Positions 49,928 through 58,146 of a DNA stretch of 64,000 bases are shown piece after piece; the stretch's first letter is position 1, and every line of letters begins with the position of its first letter. The stretch is from the NCBI GenBank assembly GCA_947630555.1, contig CANRIA010000001.1, positions 153,406 through 217,405 of the forward strand. Direction: 5' to 3'. The notes below the pieces were generated by a model that was given only the letters and a program-made list of their open reading frames with translations, was not told the origin of the DNA and did not search any database. The DNA is from an uncultured Clostridia bacterium. GTDB lineage: Bacteria > Bacillota > Clostridia > Oscillospirales > Ruminococcaceae. Position numbers and translations under genes: made by a program.

Positions 49928-51364
49928 TTACAGCTGCGCCAGAGCCTCTTTAACTACCTCGCGCTCGTCAAAGTGTATCTTTTTGCCGCCTGCAAGTATC
50001 TGATAGTCCTCATGTCCCTTGCCGCACAGCACGATAACATCGTCTTTCTGCGCATTTTTTACCGCCCAGTGTATCGCCTCGCGCCTGTCTGTTATGCGTA
50101 TATAAGGCGTATTGCAGCCATCAAGCCCTTTCAGAATATCTTCAATAATAGCATCAGGGTCTTCATTTCTCGGGTTATCCGAAGTTATCACCATAAAATC
50201 AGAGCGTGCCGCAGCAGCCTTTGCCATAAGCGGTCTTTTGCCTGCATCGCGGTTGCCGCCGCAGCCGAACAGAGCCACCACCCTGCCTTTTGCGCCGCTC
50301 TTTATCGCGGTAAGAATGTTCTCCACCGCATCGGGCGTGTGGGCGTAATCGCATATTACGGTAAAATCTCTGCCCGTGTCTACTGCCTCTGCCCTGCCGC
50401 GCACACCGCCGAAGTCTTTCAAAAGTTCTGCGCATTTACTGCCGTCAAAGCCCATAGCTTCCATAGCCGCTATAACGCCCAGCGAGTTTGAAATGTTAAA
50501 GTCGCCCGGCATAGGAAAGTACACCTCAAAACTGCCCTTCGCGCTATTGCAGGTGTAGCTTACGCCGCGCTCAGAAAAAGCACAGTCGCAGGCTTTAAAG
50601 TCGGCGTTTTCGCACTTTTCGCCAAAAGATATTTTATCACAGTTTATCTCGCTGAAATAGCGTTTGCCGTACTGTGTATCAATATTTATAACAGCCTTTT
50701 TGCAAAGCGAGAACAGTATCTTCTTTGCTTGATAGTAGTTTTCCATACTGCCATGAACGTCAAGATGATCTTGTGTAAGGTTGGTAAACACCGCCGTATC
50801 GAACACGCAGCCGTCAACTCTGCCCTGCTCCAGCCCCTGCGATGATACCTCCATAACGCAGTATTCGCAGCCCTTGTCGACCATATTTCTGAAAAGTTCA
50901 AACAGGTCATACGGCTCAGGGGTGGTTCGCTCAGTATGCAGCACTTCGTCGCCTATTTCGTTTTGGCAAGTGCCTATAAGCCCCGTTTTGTGTCCCATTT
51001 TTGTCAGCAGATATTTTATAACCGTCGTGGAAGTCGTCTTGCCGTTGGTGCCAGTAACGCCTATAAGTTTAAGCTGCCGCTCGGGGTGAGAAAACCACGC
51101 CGCAGCAAGATGCGGAAAAAACCGTCTGCTGTCAGAGACTATTATCTGCCTGTCAAGACCCATATCGCGCTCAACTATAACAGCCGCCGCACCGTTTTCA
51201 AGTGCCTTTGCCGCATAGTCGTGACCGTCAAAACTTCCGCCCTTTATGCACACGAAAAGTCCGCCTTTTTTCAGCTGCTTTCGCGTGTCGCACGATATAT
51301 CTGTTATCTCTGTGTCGGCAAGGCTCGTTTGTGCAATGCCGTCTAAAAGTTCATACAGCCTCAT
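49928..51364 (-). CDS. murE: UDP-MurNAc-dipeptide ligase, DAP type
   Basis: 478 aa. KLIGVTGTNGKTTSTTVIKY is the ATP loop, TTPEPYDLF and EVSSQGLEQGRV the substrate loops, FTNLTQDHLDVHGSMENY the Mur signature. TSDNPRNEDPDAI contains the DNPR box typical of enzymes that add meso-diaminopimelate rather than lysine, so the wall is predicted to be DAP-type. It starts 20 bases after the PBP gene with AGGGGC upstream. Confidence 0.95.
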   Translation of the reverse strand: MRLYELLDGIAQTSLADTEITDISCDTRKQLKKGGLFVCIKGGSFDGHDYAAKALENGAAAVIVERDMGLDRQIIVSDSRRFFPHLAAAWFSHPERQLKLIGVTGTNGKTTSTTVIKYLLTKMGHKTGLIGTCQNEIGDEVLHTERTTPEPYDLFELFRNMVDKGCEYCVMEVSSQGLEQGRVDGCVFDTAVFTNLTQDHLDVHGSMENYYQAKKILFSLCKKAVINIDTQYGKRYFSEINCDKISFGEKCENADFKACDCAFSERGVSYTCNSAKGSFEVYFPMPGDFNISNSLGVIAAMEAMGFDGSKCAELLKDFGGVRGRAEAVDTGRDFTVICDYAHTPDAVENILTAIKSGAKGRVVALFGCGGNRDAGKRPLMAKAAAARSDFMVITSDNPRNEDPDAIIEDILKGLDGCNTPYIRITDRREAIHWAVKNAQKDDVIVLCGKGHEDYQILAGGKKIHFDEREVVKEALAQL

Positions 51365-51384
51365 GTGTATTGCCCCTTTTTATA

Positions 51385-53679
51385 TTACTGTGACGATACC
51401 GTCTGCGGATAGAACGTTACCGAAACTATCTGACCTTTATATACCATCATGCCTGCGGCAGGGTTTTGGTCATAGCCTGCCGTTGCACCGGGTTCATAAG
51501 CCGCGCTTCCGTTTGGCAGAAGATTCAGTCCTGCCTCGTCCAGCGCCGCCTGCGCCTGTTCAAGCGAGAGTCCTGCAAGCGAAGGCACCGTGGTGGTTTC
51601 CGCAACAGCGTTTTGGTCTGTGTATAGAATTACCGTGCCGCCCTTTCTCATAGAGCCTGATGACGGCACCTGCGTAACCACAGAATCCCCCGTGCCAACA
51701 ACGCTTACTTTAAGACCCAGCGCCTCCAGCGTTGACTTGGCATCATTCACGTCTGAATACTCGGTGTTCTTAACAACAACCGCTATCTTGCTCAGTTCCT
51801 CTTCGGTATATTCGGGGTATATGCCCATATACGGCAGAATGTTTTCAAGCACTTCTCTTGCATACGGCGCAGCCACCTGGCTTCCGTAATACTCGCCGCC
51901 CTGTGGGTCATCTACCACAATAAGCACTATCACCTGAGGGTCATCGGCAGGCGCAAACGCACAGTATGAACCAACATAATCATGCGTGCCGGTGGGGTCA
52001 ATGTCTATCTTTTGTGAAGTACCCGATTTTCCGCCTATTTTATAGCCTTGTATGTATGCGTTGCCGCTCTTTGCGTTTTCAACAACATACTCAAGAATCT
52101 CTCTCATCTTCGCGGAAACTTCGTTTGAAATTACCTGCCTTTTTACAACAGGCTCAAAGTCTTTAACAACGTTTCCGTTTGAGTCTATTATCTTGTCGAC
52201 CACCTGAGGAGTGATAAGGTAGCCGCCGTTTATTACCGCTGAATACGCCGTTATCATCTCAATAGGCGTAATTTTGTTAGCCTGACCGAAAGAGCTTGAT
52301 GCAAGGTCAACAATGCTCATGTCCTTCTTGCTTACAAATATGCTTGAAGCCTCGCCGGGCAGGTCAATGCCCGTGGGCTCTGTAAAGCCGTATGCCTCAA
52401 AATAATCGCCAAAAAGCTCTGTTCCCAGTGTTTGACCTATTCTTATAAATGCAGGGTTGCATGAGTTCATCATAGCATCACGAAGAGTTTGCATACCGTG
52501 GTCATATTCTGCCCAGCAGTGATATGGTATGTCGGCTATCTGCACCACCTGACCGCACTGAAAACCCTGCTCTGTCGTTATCGTCTGCTCTTCCAAAGCC
52601 GAAGATGCCGTAATTACCTTAAATACCGAACCCGGGTAGTATATCTCCGATACCGCCTTGTTTTTCCACTGCGTAGCCCAAGCCTTGCTCTGCGCCTCTG
52701 TCTTTTCGTCGCCCTCGGGCATGGCAGCAATTGCGGCGGCAACACCCGGGTCAAGAATGTCGGCAGGGTTGTTAAGGTCATAGCCGTATGTGGTAGCCAT
52801 TGCAAGCACCGCACCGGTGTTCGGGTCCATTACAATGCCCGTCGCCCTCTCTTTAGGCGCGTGTGTTTCAACGCACTTTTGCAGGGCATTTTCAAGCGCC
52901 GACTGTATAGGTATCTTTATGTTCAGCACCAGCGAATCCCCTGCCTGCGCATCATAAGACTGCTTGTATTCATAAGGTATCTCGTTGCCCCTGTTGTCGG
53001 TAGCAATAAGCGTTTTGCCGTCAACGCCCGAAAGATAATCGTCATAATAAGCCTCCAGCCCGTAAATGCCGTAGCCGTCGTAATGCAGATGACCTATAAC
53101 AGATGCCGCCAGCGTGTTTTCAGGGTAAAACCTCTTTGAAGATTCTGTAGCGCCTATGCCGCTTATGCCGTTTTCCTCAGCATATTCGCGTATCTCGTCT
53201 GCCTTGTCCTTTTCAACGTTTTTCTTTATCTCCTGATAGCGGTTTTCTTTCATGCATTTTGAAAGTATCTCTTGCTGCTCTATTTCAAGCATCTGCGATA
53301 GCCGCGCAGTTATGCCGTCAAGCGTAAGCGGCTGCAATACTTCTACAGTCGGGTCTTCTGCATGCTGTTTTATAGATTCTTCTGCCGCTTCTTCGCTGTC
53401 CTCAATATTCTGGCGTATCAAAACGGGGTCTACATAAATGGTGTATACAGTCGCGCTTTGTGCCAGAATATCCATATTCGCATCATATATAGCACCGCGC
53501 GGCGCAGTTATGGTGGTGCTTTTAAGCTGCTGAGAGCTTGCAAGCTCCTGCCACTGCGAGGCATTTATTATAGATATCTTCACCATTGTGTATACAAGAT
53601 AGCATATAACTATAAAAATAATTACCCACACAAAGCCGTTCAGCCTTTTTTTCATTGAGGAAGTTGGCTTGTCAGACAT
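51385..53679 (-). CDS. Class B PBP with PASTA domains (FtsI/SpoVD type)
   Basis: 764 aa. One N-terminal helix (about 13-33), dimerisation domain with APRGAIYDANMDILAQSATV, then the transpeptidase: YYPGSVFKVITASSALEE (nucleophile Ser near 351), SSFGQANKITPIEM (SxN) and IGGKSGTSQKID (KSGT near 550). Two PASTA domains close the protein (about 625-695 and 695-764; VPSLAGLSLEQAQAALDEAG). It crosslinks septal peptidoglycan with FtsW. Division PBP and sporulation SpoVD look alike, so the assignment is open. Confidence 0.93.
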   Translation of the reverse strand: MSDKPTSSMKKRLNGFVWVIIFIVICYLVYTMVKISIINASQWQELASSQQLKSTTITAPRGAIYDANMDILAQSATVYTIYVDPVLIRQNIEDSEEAAEESIKQHAEDPTVEVLQPLTLDGITARLSQMLEIEQQEILSKCMKENRYQEIKKNVEKDKADEIREYAEENGISGIGATESSKRFYPENTLAASVIGHLHYDGYGIYGLEAYYDDYLSGVDGKTLIATDNRGNEIPYEYKQSYDAQAGDSLVLNIKIPIQSALENALQKCVETHAPKERATGIVMDPNTGAVLAMATTYGYDLNNPADILDPGVAAAIAAMPEGDEKTEAQSKAWATQWKNKAVSEIYYPGSVFKVITASSALEEQTITTEQGFQCGQVVQIADIPYHCWAEYDHGMQTLRDAMMNSCNPAFIRIGQTLGTELFGDYFEAYGFTEPTGIDLPGEASSIFVSKKDMSIVDLASSSFGQANKITPIEMITAYSAVINGGYLITPQVVDKIIDSNGNVVKDFEPVVKRQVISNEVSAKMREILEYVVENAKSGNAYIQGYKIGGKSGTSQKIDIDPTGTHDYVGSYCAFAPADDPQVIVLIVVDDPQGGEYYGSQVAAPYAREVLENILPYMGIYPEYTEEELSKIAVVVKNTEYSDVNDAKSTLEALGLKVSVVGTGDSVVTQVPSSGSMRKGGTVILYTDQNAVAETTTVPSLAGLSLEQAQAALDEAGLNLLPNGSAAYEPGATAGYDQNPAAGMMVYKGQIVSVTFYPQTVSSQ

Positions 53680-53779
53680 TCTTTTTCACCCCATTTATCG
53701 CTTATATACGTTTAATATGAATAAGAAAGCTAAGTCTGACTTAAATAAGATCAAACTCAACTTTCTGTAATTATCTTAT

Positions 53780-54298
53780 TCATTCTATGCCGAGATATTC
53801 CTTTACGCCTTCAAACCAGTCTTTGATCGAGGCAAAAAAACCTTTTTCCTCTTTCTTCACCACTTCCGAAACGGAATCGACAGGCACTTCAACAAATTCT
53901 ACCTGAGATTTGTCAAGCTTTGTAAGACCCAGCGTATTTTCGGCATAATCTTCCACCGCCGTAACGCTCGTTCTCGCCGCAAGCTGTGCTTCCAGGTTTG
54001 TGCATTCATCTTGAAGCTGTGAAAGCTGCGCGCTCATTTTTGACTGTTCAGCCGTCAGCCTGCTCATATCTATTTGGTTTGATATGACACCTGCCAGCAC
54101 CACAACAGCGACTATTGCAGGCACCAGTATCTCGATCAGAGGAAATATCGGCGCTTTTTTGTTGGCGTTTGCCTTGTGCTGAATGCTGCTCTGCGGCTGT
54201 TCCTGCGGCGGCGCGTACTCATACTCGTCATCATAGTCATAGTAATCGTCGTCATAATCGGGCAGGTCATACGCCAAATTGCTTTCTATCCTTGCCAA
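53780..54298 (-). CDS. FtsL-like division protein
   Basis: 172 aa in the ftsL position. An acidic Tyr/Asp-rich N-tail (DYDDDYYDYDDEYEYAPP), one helix (about 52-72), a coiled coil (about 75-110, MSRLTAEQSKMSAQLSQLQD) and an YAENTLGLTKLDKSQVEFVE end. FtsL is poorly conserved; topology and context carry the call. The start must be TTG at 54298: a TGA lies three codons upstream and AGGTGAGG precedes it. 100 bases before the PBP gene. Confidence 0.8.
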   Translation of the reverse strand: MARIESNLAYDLPDYDDDYYDYDDEYEYAPPQEQPQSSIQHKANANKKAPIFPLIEILVPAIVAVVVLAGVISNQIDMSRLTAEQSKMSAQLSQLQDECTNLEAQLAARTSVTAVEDYAENTLGLTKLDKSQVEFVEVPVDSVSEVVKKEEKGFFASIKDWFEGVKEYLGIE

Positions 54299-54428
54299 TA
54301 TCCCTCACCTCTTTTGCTTCGGGCGCAATGTTTTGCTCTCTTATTTCTTTTGTTCGTTTTTGTTTTGTTTTTCTCTTTTTTGTACGTTCTTTTGTTGTTC
54401 TTTCTTTTTTTGTAAGATCTGCGCTAAG
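54299..54428 (-). other. Purine-rich gap: in-frame Lys/Arg tail after the rsmH stop
   Basis: Past the TAG of rsmH (54429-54431) the same frame stays open for 53 more codons, to a TGA at 54267-54269. It reads LSADLTKKERTTKERTKKRK and continues Lys/Arg/Glu-rich into the ftsL start. It has no internal start near its beginning. It may be a lost C-terminal extension of RsmH, a read-through tail, or just an A-rich spacer. Confidence 0.4.
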
Positions 54429-55349
54429 CTACAGTTTCTCTATTATTCTAAGCTTCGCGCTGGAACTTCTGTGGTTTCCCTCAAGCTCCTCCTCGCCTGC
54501 CGTTATAGGCTTGCGGTTTACAAGCTTTCCGCGCGGCTTTTTGCCGCACACGCATACGGGAAAATCTGGCGGACATTCACAACCTCTGCAATAGGCTGCA
54601 AACCTCTGCTTTACAAGTCTGTCTTCCAGCGAGTGGAATGTGATAACACACAGCCTGCCCGTAGGTTTCAGCGCATCAAACGCCTTATCAAGGGCAAGCG
54701 ACAAATGCTCAAGTTCCTCGTTCACCGCTATTCTTATAGCCTGGAACGTTTTTTTGCACGGATTTTTTTCTCTCTTTGCTTTTGCCGGCACTGCGCTTTT
54801 TATTATCTCTGACAGTTCACCGGTAGTATCGATCTTCTTTTGTTCTCTGCACTTAACAATTGCCGACGCGATATTTCTTGCATATTTTTCTTCGCCATAC
54901 TCAAAGATGATACGTGCGAGTTCTTTTTCCGACCACCCGTTCACGATATCTTTAGCCGAAATACCCTCCTGACTCATTCTCATGTCAAGTGGCGCATCAA
55001 GGCGATACGAAAATCCCCTTTCTGCCGTATCCAGCTGATGCGAAGATACTCCCAGATCTAAAAGTATCCCGTCCACGCTGTCAATACCCTGCTCGCTCAA
55101 CACCCTGTCAAGCTCAGAGTAATTAGCTTTTATAACGGTTGCGTTAAAGCCTTTCAGCCGCTCCCTTGCCGTTTCCACCGCAGTGGGGTCACGGTCTACA
55201 GCCAGCAAACGACCGCTCGTAAGTCGTTTTGCTATCTCGCTCGAATGTCCTGCTCCGCCCACAGTACCGTCAACATAAATGCCGTCGGGCTTGATATCCA
55301 GCCCATCAATACATTCGCGAAGCATTACCGGCAGATGATGAAATTCCAA
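54429..55349 (-). CDS. rsmH: 16S rRNA (cytosine1402-N4)-methyltransferase
   Basis: 306 aa (MraW). FHHLPVMLRECIDGLDIKPD, YVDGTVGGAGHSSEIAKRL (SAM motif), LLDLGVSSHQLDTAERGFSY, PLDMRMSQ, FQAIRIAVNEELEHL and VITFHSLEDRLVK are diagnostic. It methylates C1402 of 16S rRNA. The start is TTG at 55349, immediately after the mraZ stop, with GGAGGAG about 12 bases upstream. Ends in TAG. Confidence 0.95.
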   Translation of the reverse strand: MEFHHLPVMLRECIDGLDIKPDGIYVDGTVGGAGHSSEIAKRLTSGRLLAVDRDPTAVETARERLKGFNATVIKANYSELDRVLSEQGIDSVDGILLDLGVSSHQLDTAERGFSYRLDAPLDMRMSQEGISAKDIVNGWSEKELARIIFEYGEEKYARNIASAIVKCREQKKIDTTGELSEIIKSAVPAKAKREKNPCKKTFQAIRIAVNEELEHLSLALDKAFDALKPTGRLCVITFHSLEDRLVKQRFAAYCRGCECPPDFPVCVCGKKPRGKLVNRKPITAGEEELEGNHRSSSAKLRIIEKL

Positions 55350-55775
55350 TTAGAAATTCAACTCCTCCATCTGCGCCATGATGTTGTCCTCATCAATGCG
55401 GCTGTTGAGCGCATCCCATGTTGCCTTGTCCCAAATTTCCGCTCTGTCGCCAACGCCCGTTACTATTATCTCTTTATCGAGCCTTGCAAACTCACGCAGA
55501 TTTTGTGGGATAAGTATTCTGCCCTGCTTGTCTGCGGTCACTTCGCTCGCCCACGAGAGGAAGAACCTCTGCAAATCTCTGCCCTTTGACATCGGCAGCG
55601 CGTTTATCCTTGCCGCCATCGAGTCAAAAACATCTGAAGCATACGCAAACAAACAGCCGTCCAGACCTCTGGTAACTACGAATTGCTCGCCTAATATCTC
55701 TCTCAGCTTTATAGGAAAGCTCATTCTGCCTTTTATGTCCATTGACTGTGTAAACGATCCTGTCAAGCTTGACAA
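55350..55775 (-). CDS. mraZ: Transcriptional regulator MraZ
   Basis: 141 aa, two AbrB-like half domains: SMDIKGRMSFPIKLREIL and ADKQGRILIPQNLREFARLD each carry the DxKGRxxxP type motif. MraZ is the usual first gene of dcw and represses its own promoter through direct repeats. The start is TTG at 55775, 8 bases after GGGAGG; the upstream GTG at 55784 overlaps that site and cannot be used. Confidence 0.95.
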   Translation of the reverse strand: MSSLTGSFTQSMDIKGRMSFPIKLREILGEQFVVTRGLDGCLFAYASDVFDSMAARINALPMSKGRDLQRFFLSWASEVTADKQGRILIPQNLREFARLDKEIIVTGVGDRAEIWDKATWDALNSRIDEDNIMAQMEELNF

Positions 55776-56085
55776 GCAACTCACCTCCCGTTTGGTCTTT
55801 TACAGATTTGAAAGCATTATTTAGGGAATGAACACCACTATTTAACACTTTTCACCGTTATGAGTCCATTATACATTATAAATTCGCAGAAATCAAGCCT
55901 GCGCGCCGTTTGCAGCGGTGACGTTTTACACAATTTTTATATTGCGATTTTTGTATACTATGCACAAGAAGTCCCATTTTTCGGACTTTTATCACTACGC
56001 CGCGGCGTGCCTGCTAAATTGTAAACTTTTTGTGAACGAGAACATTCGTTCTGAAATCTGTAAAGCAAATACCTTTACACAAGCA
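55776..56085. promoter_or_regulatory. mraZ upstream region
   Basis: About 310 bases with no gene. Minus-strand promoter TTGATT (55896-55891), 17-base spacer, TATAAT (55873-55868). Downstream of the -10, AAAGTG and ATAGTG occur 10 bases apart on the minus strand, resembling MraZ-binding boxes, with a third GGTG seven bases earlier. An inverted repeat TGTAAAG/CTTTACA lies near 56059-56080. Nothing else is evident. Confidence 0.6.
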
Positions 56086-56124
56086 AAAAGACGTGAATAA
56101 CTAATTTTGTCATCACGTCTTGAA
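56086..56124 (-). terminator. Terminator of the phosphatase gene
   Basis: On the minus strand, AAGACGTG and CACGTCTT form the stem around an 18-base loop and TTTG follows. Confidence 0.65.
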
Positions 56125-56148
56125 TGTCAAACTGTTAAGCTGTAACCT

Positions 56149-56679
56149 TTACAGGTCGTACTGCCTTATTTCGCAGTTGCCCATAAAAAATCCCATAAAT
56201 TTCTCTAGTGTCATGTCGTAAAAATAGCTGTCGATCACCCTGCAAATGCCGCCATGGCACACCAGCAGAACATTTTCACCGCCGTATAAACGCTTTACAT
56301 CATCTATAACGTTGTAAGTGCGCTGAACCACCTGAAAGACCGACTCACCGCCCGGCATTTTGCAGCCCCACGCCGCCTTTGCTTTCGGAAAGTCTTCAAG
56401 ATAGCGGCTCTTGCCCTCAAAAGCGCCGTAATCCCACTCTATCAGCCTATCATCTGTCTGAATCGGCAGACCTGCTTTTTCTGCGACTATTTCAGCAGTC
56501 TGCATAGCCCTTTTCATCGGCGAGGAGATAATGCGCCCCAGCGAAAGTTCGGCGGCTTCTTCTGCCAGCCCCTGCGCCTGCCGTATGCCCTCATCTGATA
56601 GCGGTATGTCAGTCCTGCCAAGAATTATGTCTTTTGCGTTCCATTCGGTCTGCCCGTGGCGCGTTGCGTAAAGTTTCAT
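56149..56679 (-). CDS. Histidine phosphatase (phosphoglycerate mutase family)
   Basis: 176 aa. LYATRHGQTEWNAKDIILGR carries the RHG catalytic His, DIPLSDEGIRQAQGLAEE and IISSPMKRAMQTAEI the second Arg, DYGAFEGK the acid and LLVCHGGICRVI the second His. CobC/GpmB-like enzymes of this size act on small phosphates; the substrate is unknown. 22 bases after rpiB, so probably co-transcribed with it. Confidence 0.9.
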   Translation of the reverse strand: MKLYATRHGQTEWNAKDIILGRTDIPLSDEGIRQAQGLAEEAAELSLGRIISSPMKRAMQTAEIVAEKAGLPIQTDDRLIEWDYGAFEGKSRYLEDFPKAKAAWGCKMPGGESVFQVVQRTYNVIDDVKRLYGGENVLLVCHGGICRVIDSYFYDMTLEKFMGFFMGNCEIRQYDL

Positions 56680-56701
56680 GTGTCACACCTCGCCGAAACA
56701 T

Positions 56702-57136
56702 TCAGCCCTCAAGTTTCATTATCTTGTCAACTCTCACAGCGTGCCTGCCGCCCTCAAACGGCGTTTCGAGGAACACTTTCACAATCTCAGTCGCCAGCCC
56801 GTCGCCCACGACCCTCTGACCTATGCAAAGAACGTTGGCATCGTTGTGCAGGCGAGTGAATCTGGCAGAGAAGGTGTCGCTGCAGCACGCCGCGCGAATG
56901 CCCTTTATCTTGTTAGCCGCCATCGACATACCCACGCCCGTGCCGCACAGCAGGATAGCCTTTTCGCACCTGCCGCTCACAACGGCATCGCAGACTTCTT
57001 TTGCCTTGTCGGGGTAGTCGCACTTTTCGCCCTCAGCAACGCCGAAGTCGAGGTAGGCAATACCCTCGCTCTCCAAAAATTTTGCCACCGCCATTTTCAG
57101 CTGCGGCGCAGCATGATCATTTCCAATTGCAATCAT
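56702..57136 (-). CDS. rpiB: Ribose-5-phosphate isomerase B
   Basis: 144 aa. MIAIGNDHAAPQLKMAVAKF with the phosphate-binding His8, DFGVAEGEKCDYPDKAKEVC, AILLCGTGVGMSMAANKIKG with the catalytic Cys64 and anion hole, and NDANVLCIGQRVVGDGLA. It interconverts ribose-5-P and ribulose-5-P in the pentose phosphate pathway. AAGGAG precedes the ATG. A large repeat block begins just upstream. Confidence 0.95.
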   Translation of the reverse strand: MIAIGNDHAAPQLKMAVAKFLESEGIAYLDFGVAEGEKCDYPDKAKEVCDAVVSGRCEKAILLCGTGVGMSMAANKIKGIRAACCSDTFSARFTRLHNDANVLCIGQRVVGDGLATEIVKVFLETPFEGGRHAVRVDKIMKLEG

Positions 57137-58146
57137 TTTTTAGTTCTCCTTTATTTGTATTATTTGCGCTTACGCGCGGCGCAGGAGCGTACACGTTGAC
57201 CGCCTGCGAGCAGTCGGTCAAGTGCAGAAAAAATCCCTCGCCGCCATAAACGGTCGGCGGCGCACACCTTGCGGCGTGACGGGCTTTTTTCCTTGCTGCC
57301 AACACTTAGCGCGTATATTAAACTGTAACTTTTCAGCGAGTGCGTTTAACCGCAAAGGTTGTAAACCCTGTCAAAAAACTAAAAGTTTTCGATCGACCCT
57401 TTTTCAAAAGGGGCGCGGGGGGTACGGGGGCAGAGCCCCCGAAAACGCATCGCACGCTCTGAGAGGGGTGAATTCAGAAACAGTCCGGTGGACTGTTTCT
57501 GGAGAGGGGAGGCTCTGCAAGAGAGAGCCTCTCCTTTGAGAAGCAATATCTCTTTTTCCTGCGCTCGCTTGCGTGCGCAATAACATTATGAAAAGTTCGC
57601 GCAGTCGCGTACCCTGCAAAGATATGCAACAGCCGTATATATTCCTCATAAGGAAACTAACCGTAACCTCAATATAGCTGGCAGAATATTCCGCTATTAG
57701 AGGTTAGAGGTGAGAAGTGAGAAGTTAGAAGTAAGAAAAGTTTTTCTGTCTTCGCTCAAACTTGCCACTCCTGCGGTTCAGATAGAGGCAAGAGGCAAGA
57801 CGAGTATTTTGAAAAGTCTGCGCATAGCTTTAAAAAGCAATCTCTTGCTTCTTGCCTCTTTCTAAACCGCAGGTATGAAAATCTGCCGCAAGAGTTGTAA
57901 AAAGCTTTTCTAACATCTAACATCTAACTTCTTACCTCTAATAGCGGCGCGCACGCTGTGTTTTCGGGGGCGCCGCCCCCGTACCCCTGCAAGCCTTTTG
58001 AAAAAGGCTTGACCGAAAACTTTCCCTTTCTTGTCAAGAATTTAAAATACGCGGCGTAAGCCGCTCCTTAACTATTCACTATTCATTATTCACTCTTTCA
58101 CTATTCACTAATTCTGCTCCTGCGCGCTGCGAAAGCAGCAAAAACC
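57137..58146. repeat. Composite intergenic repeat block 3 (1 kb)
   Basis: No credible gene in about 1010 bases. In order: GC box plus hairpin (57164-57225) and CCGCC/GGCGG hairpin with terminator-like end (57228-57290); two-hairpin module, plus strand (57364-57460); perfect 12-bp hairpin CAGAAACAGTCC-GGT-GGACTGTTTCTG (57475-57501); GGAGGCTCT/AGAGCCTC hairpin (about 57509-57534); TTAGAAG-type heptads (57692-57738); GCAAGAG heptads in both orientations (about 57785-57862); inverted TTAGAAG heptads (57908-57946); two-hairpin module, minus strand (57950-58045); TATTCAC heptads (58074-58112); GCTGCTTTCGCAGC box (about 58119-58143). Confidence 0.75.

Noticed and set aside
57692..57946. CRISPR array suggested by regular short repeats
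   Set aside because: Units are 7 bp and contiguous with no unique spacers of 30-40 bp, and no cas genes are present.
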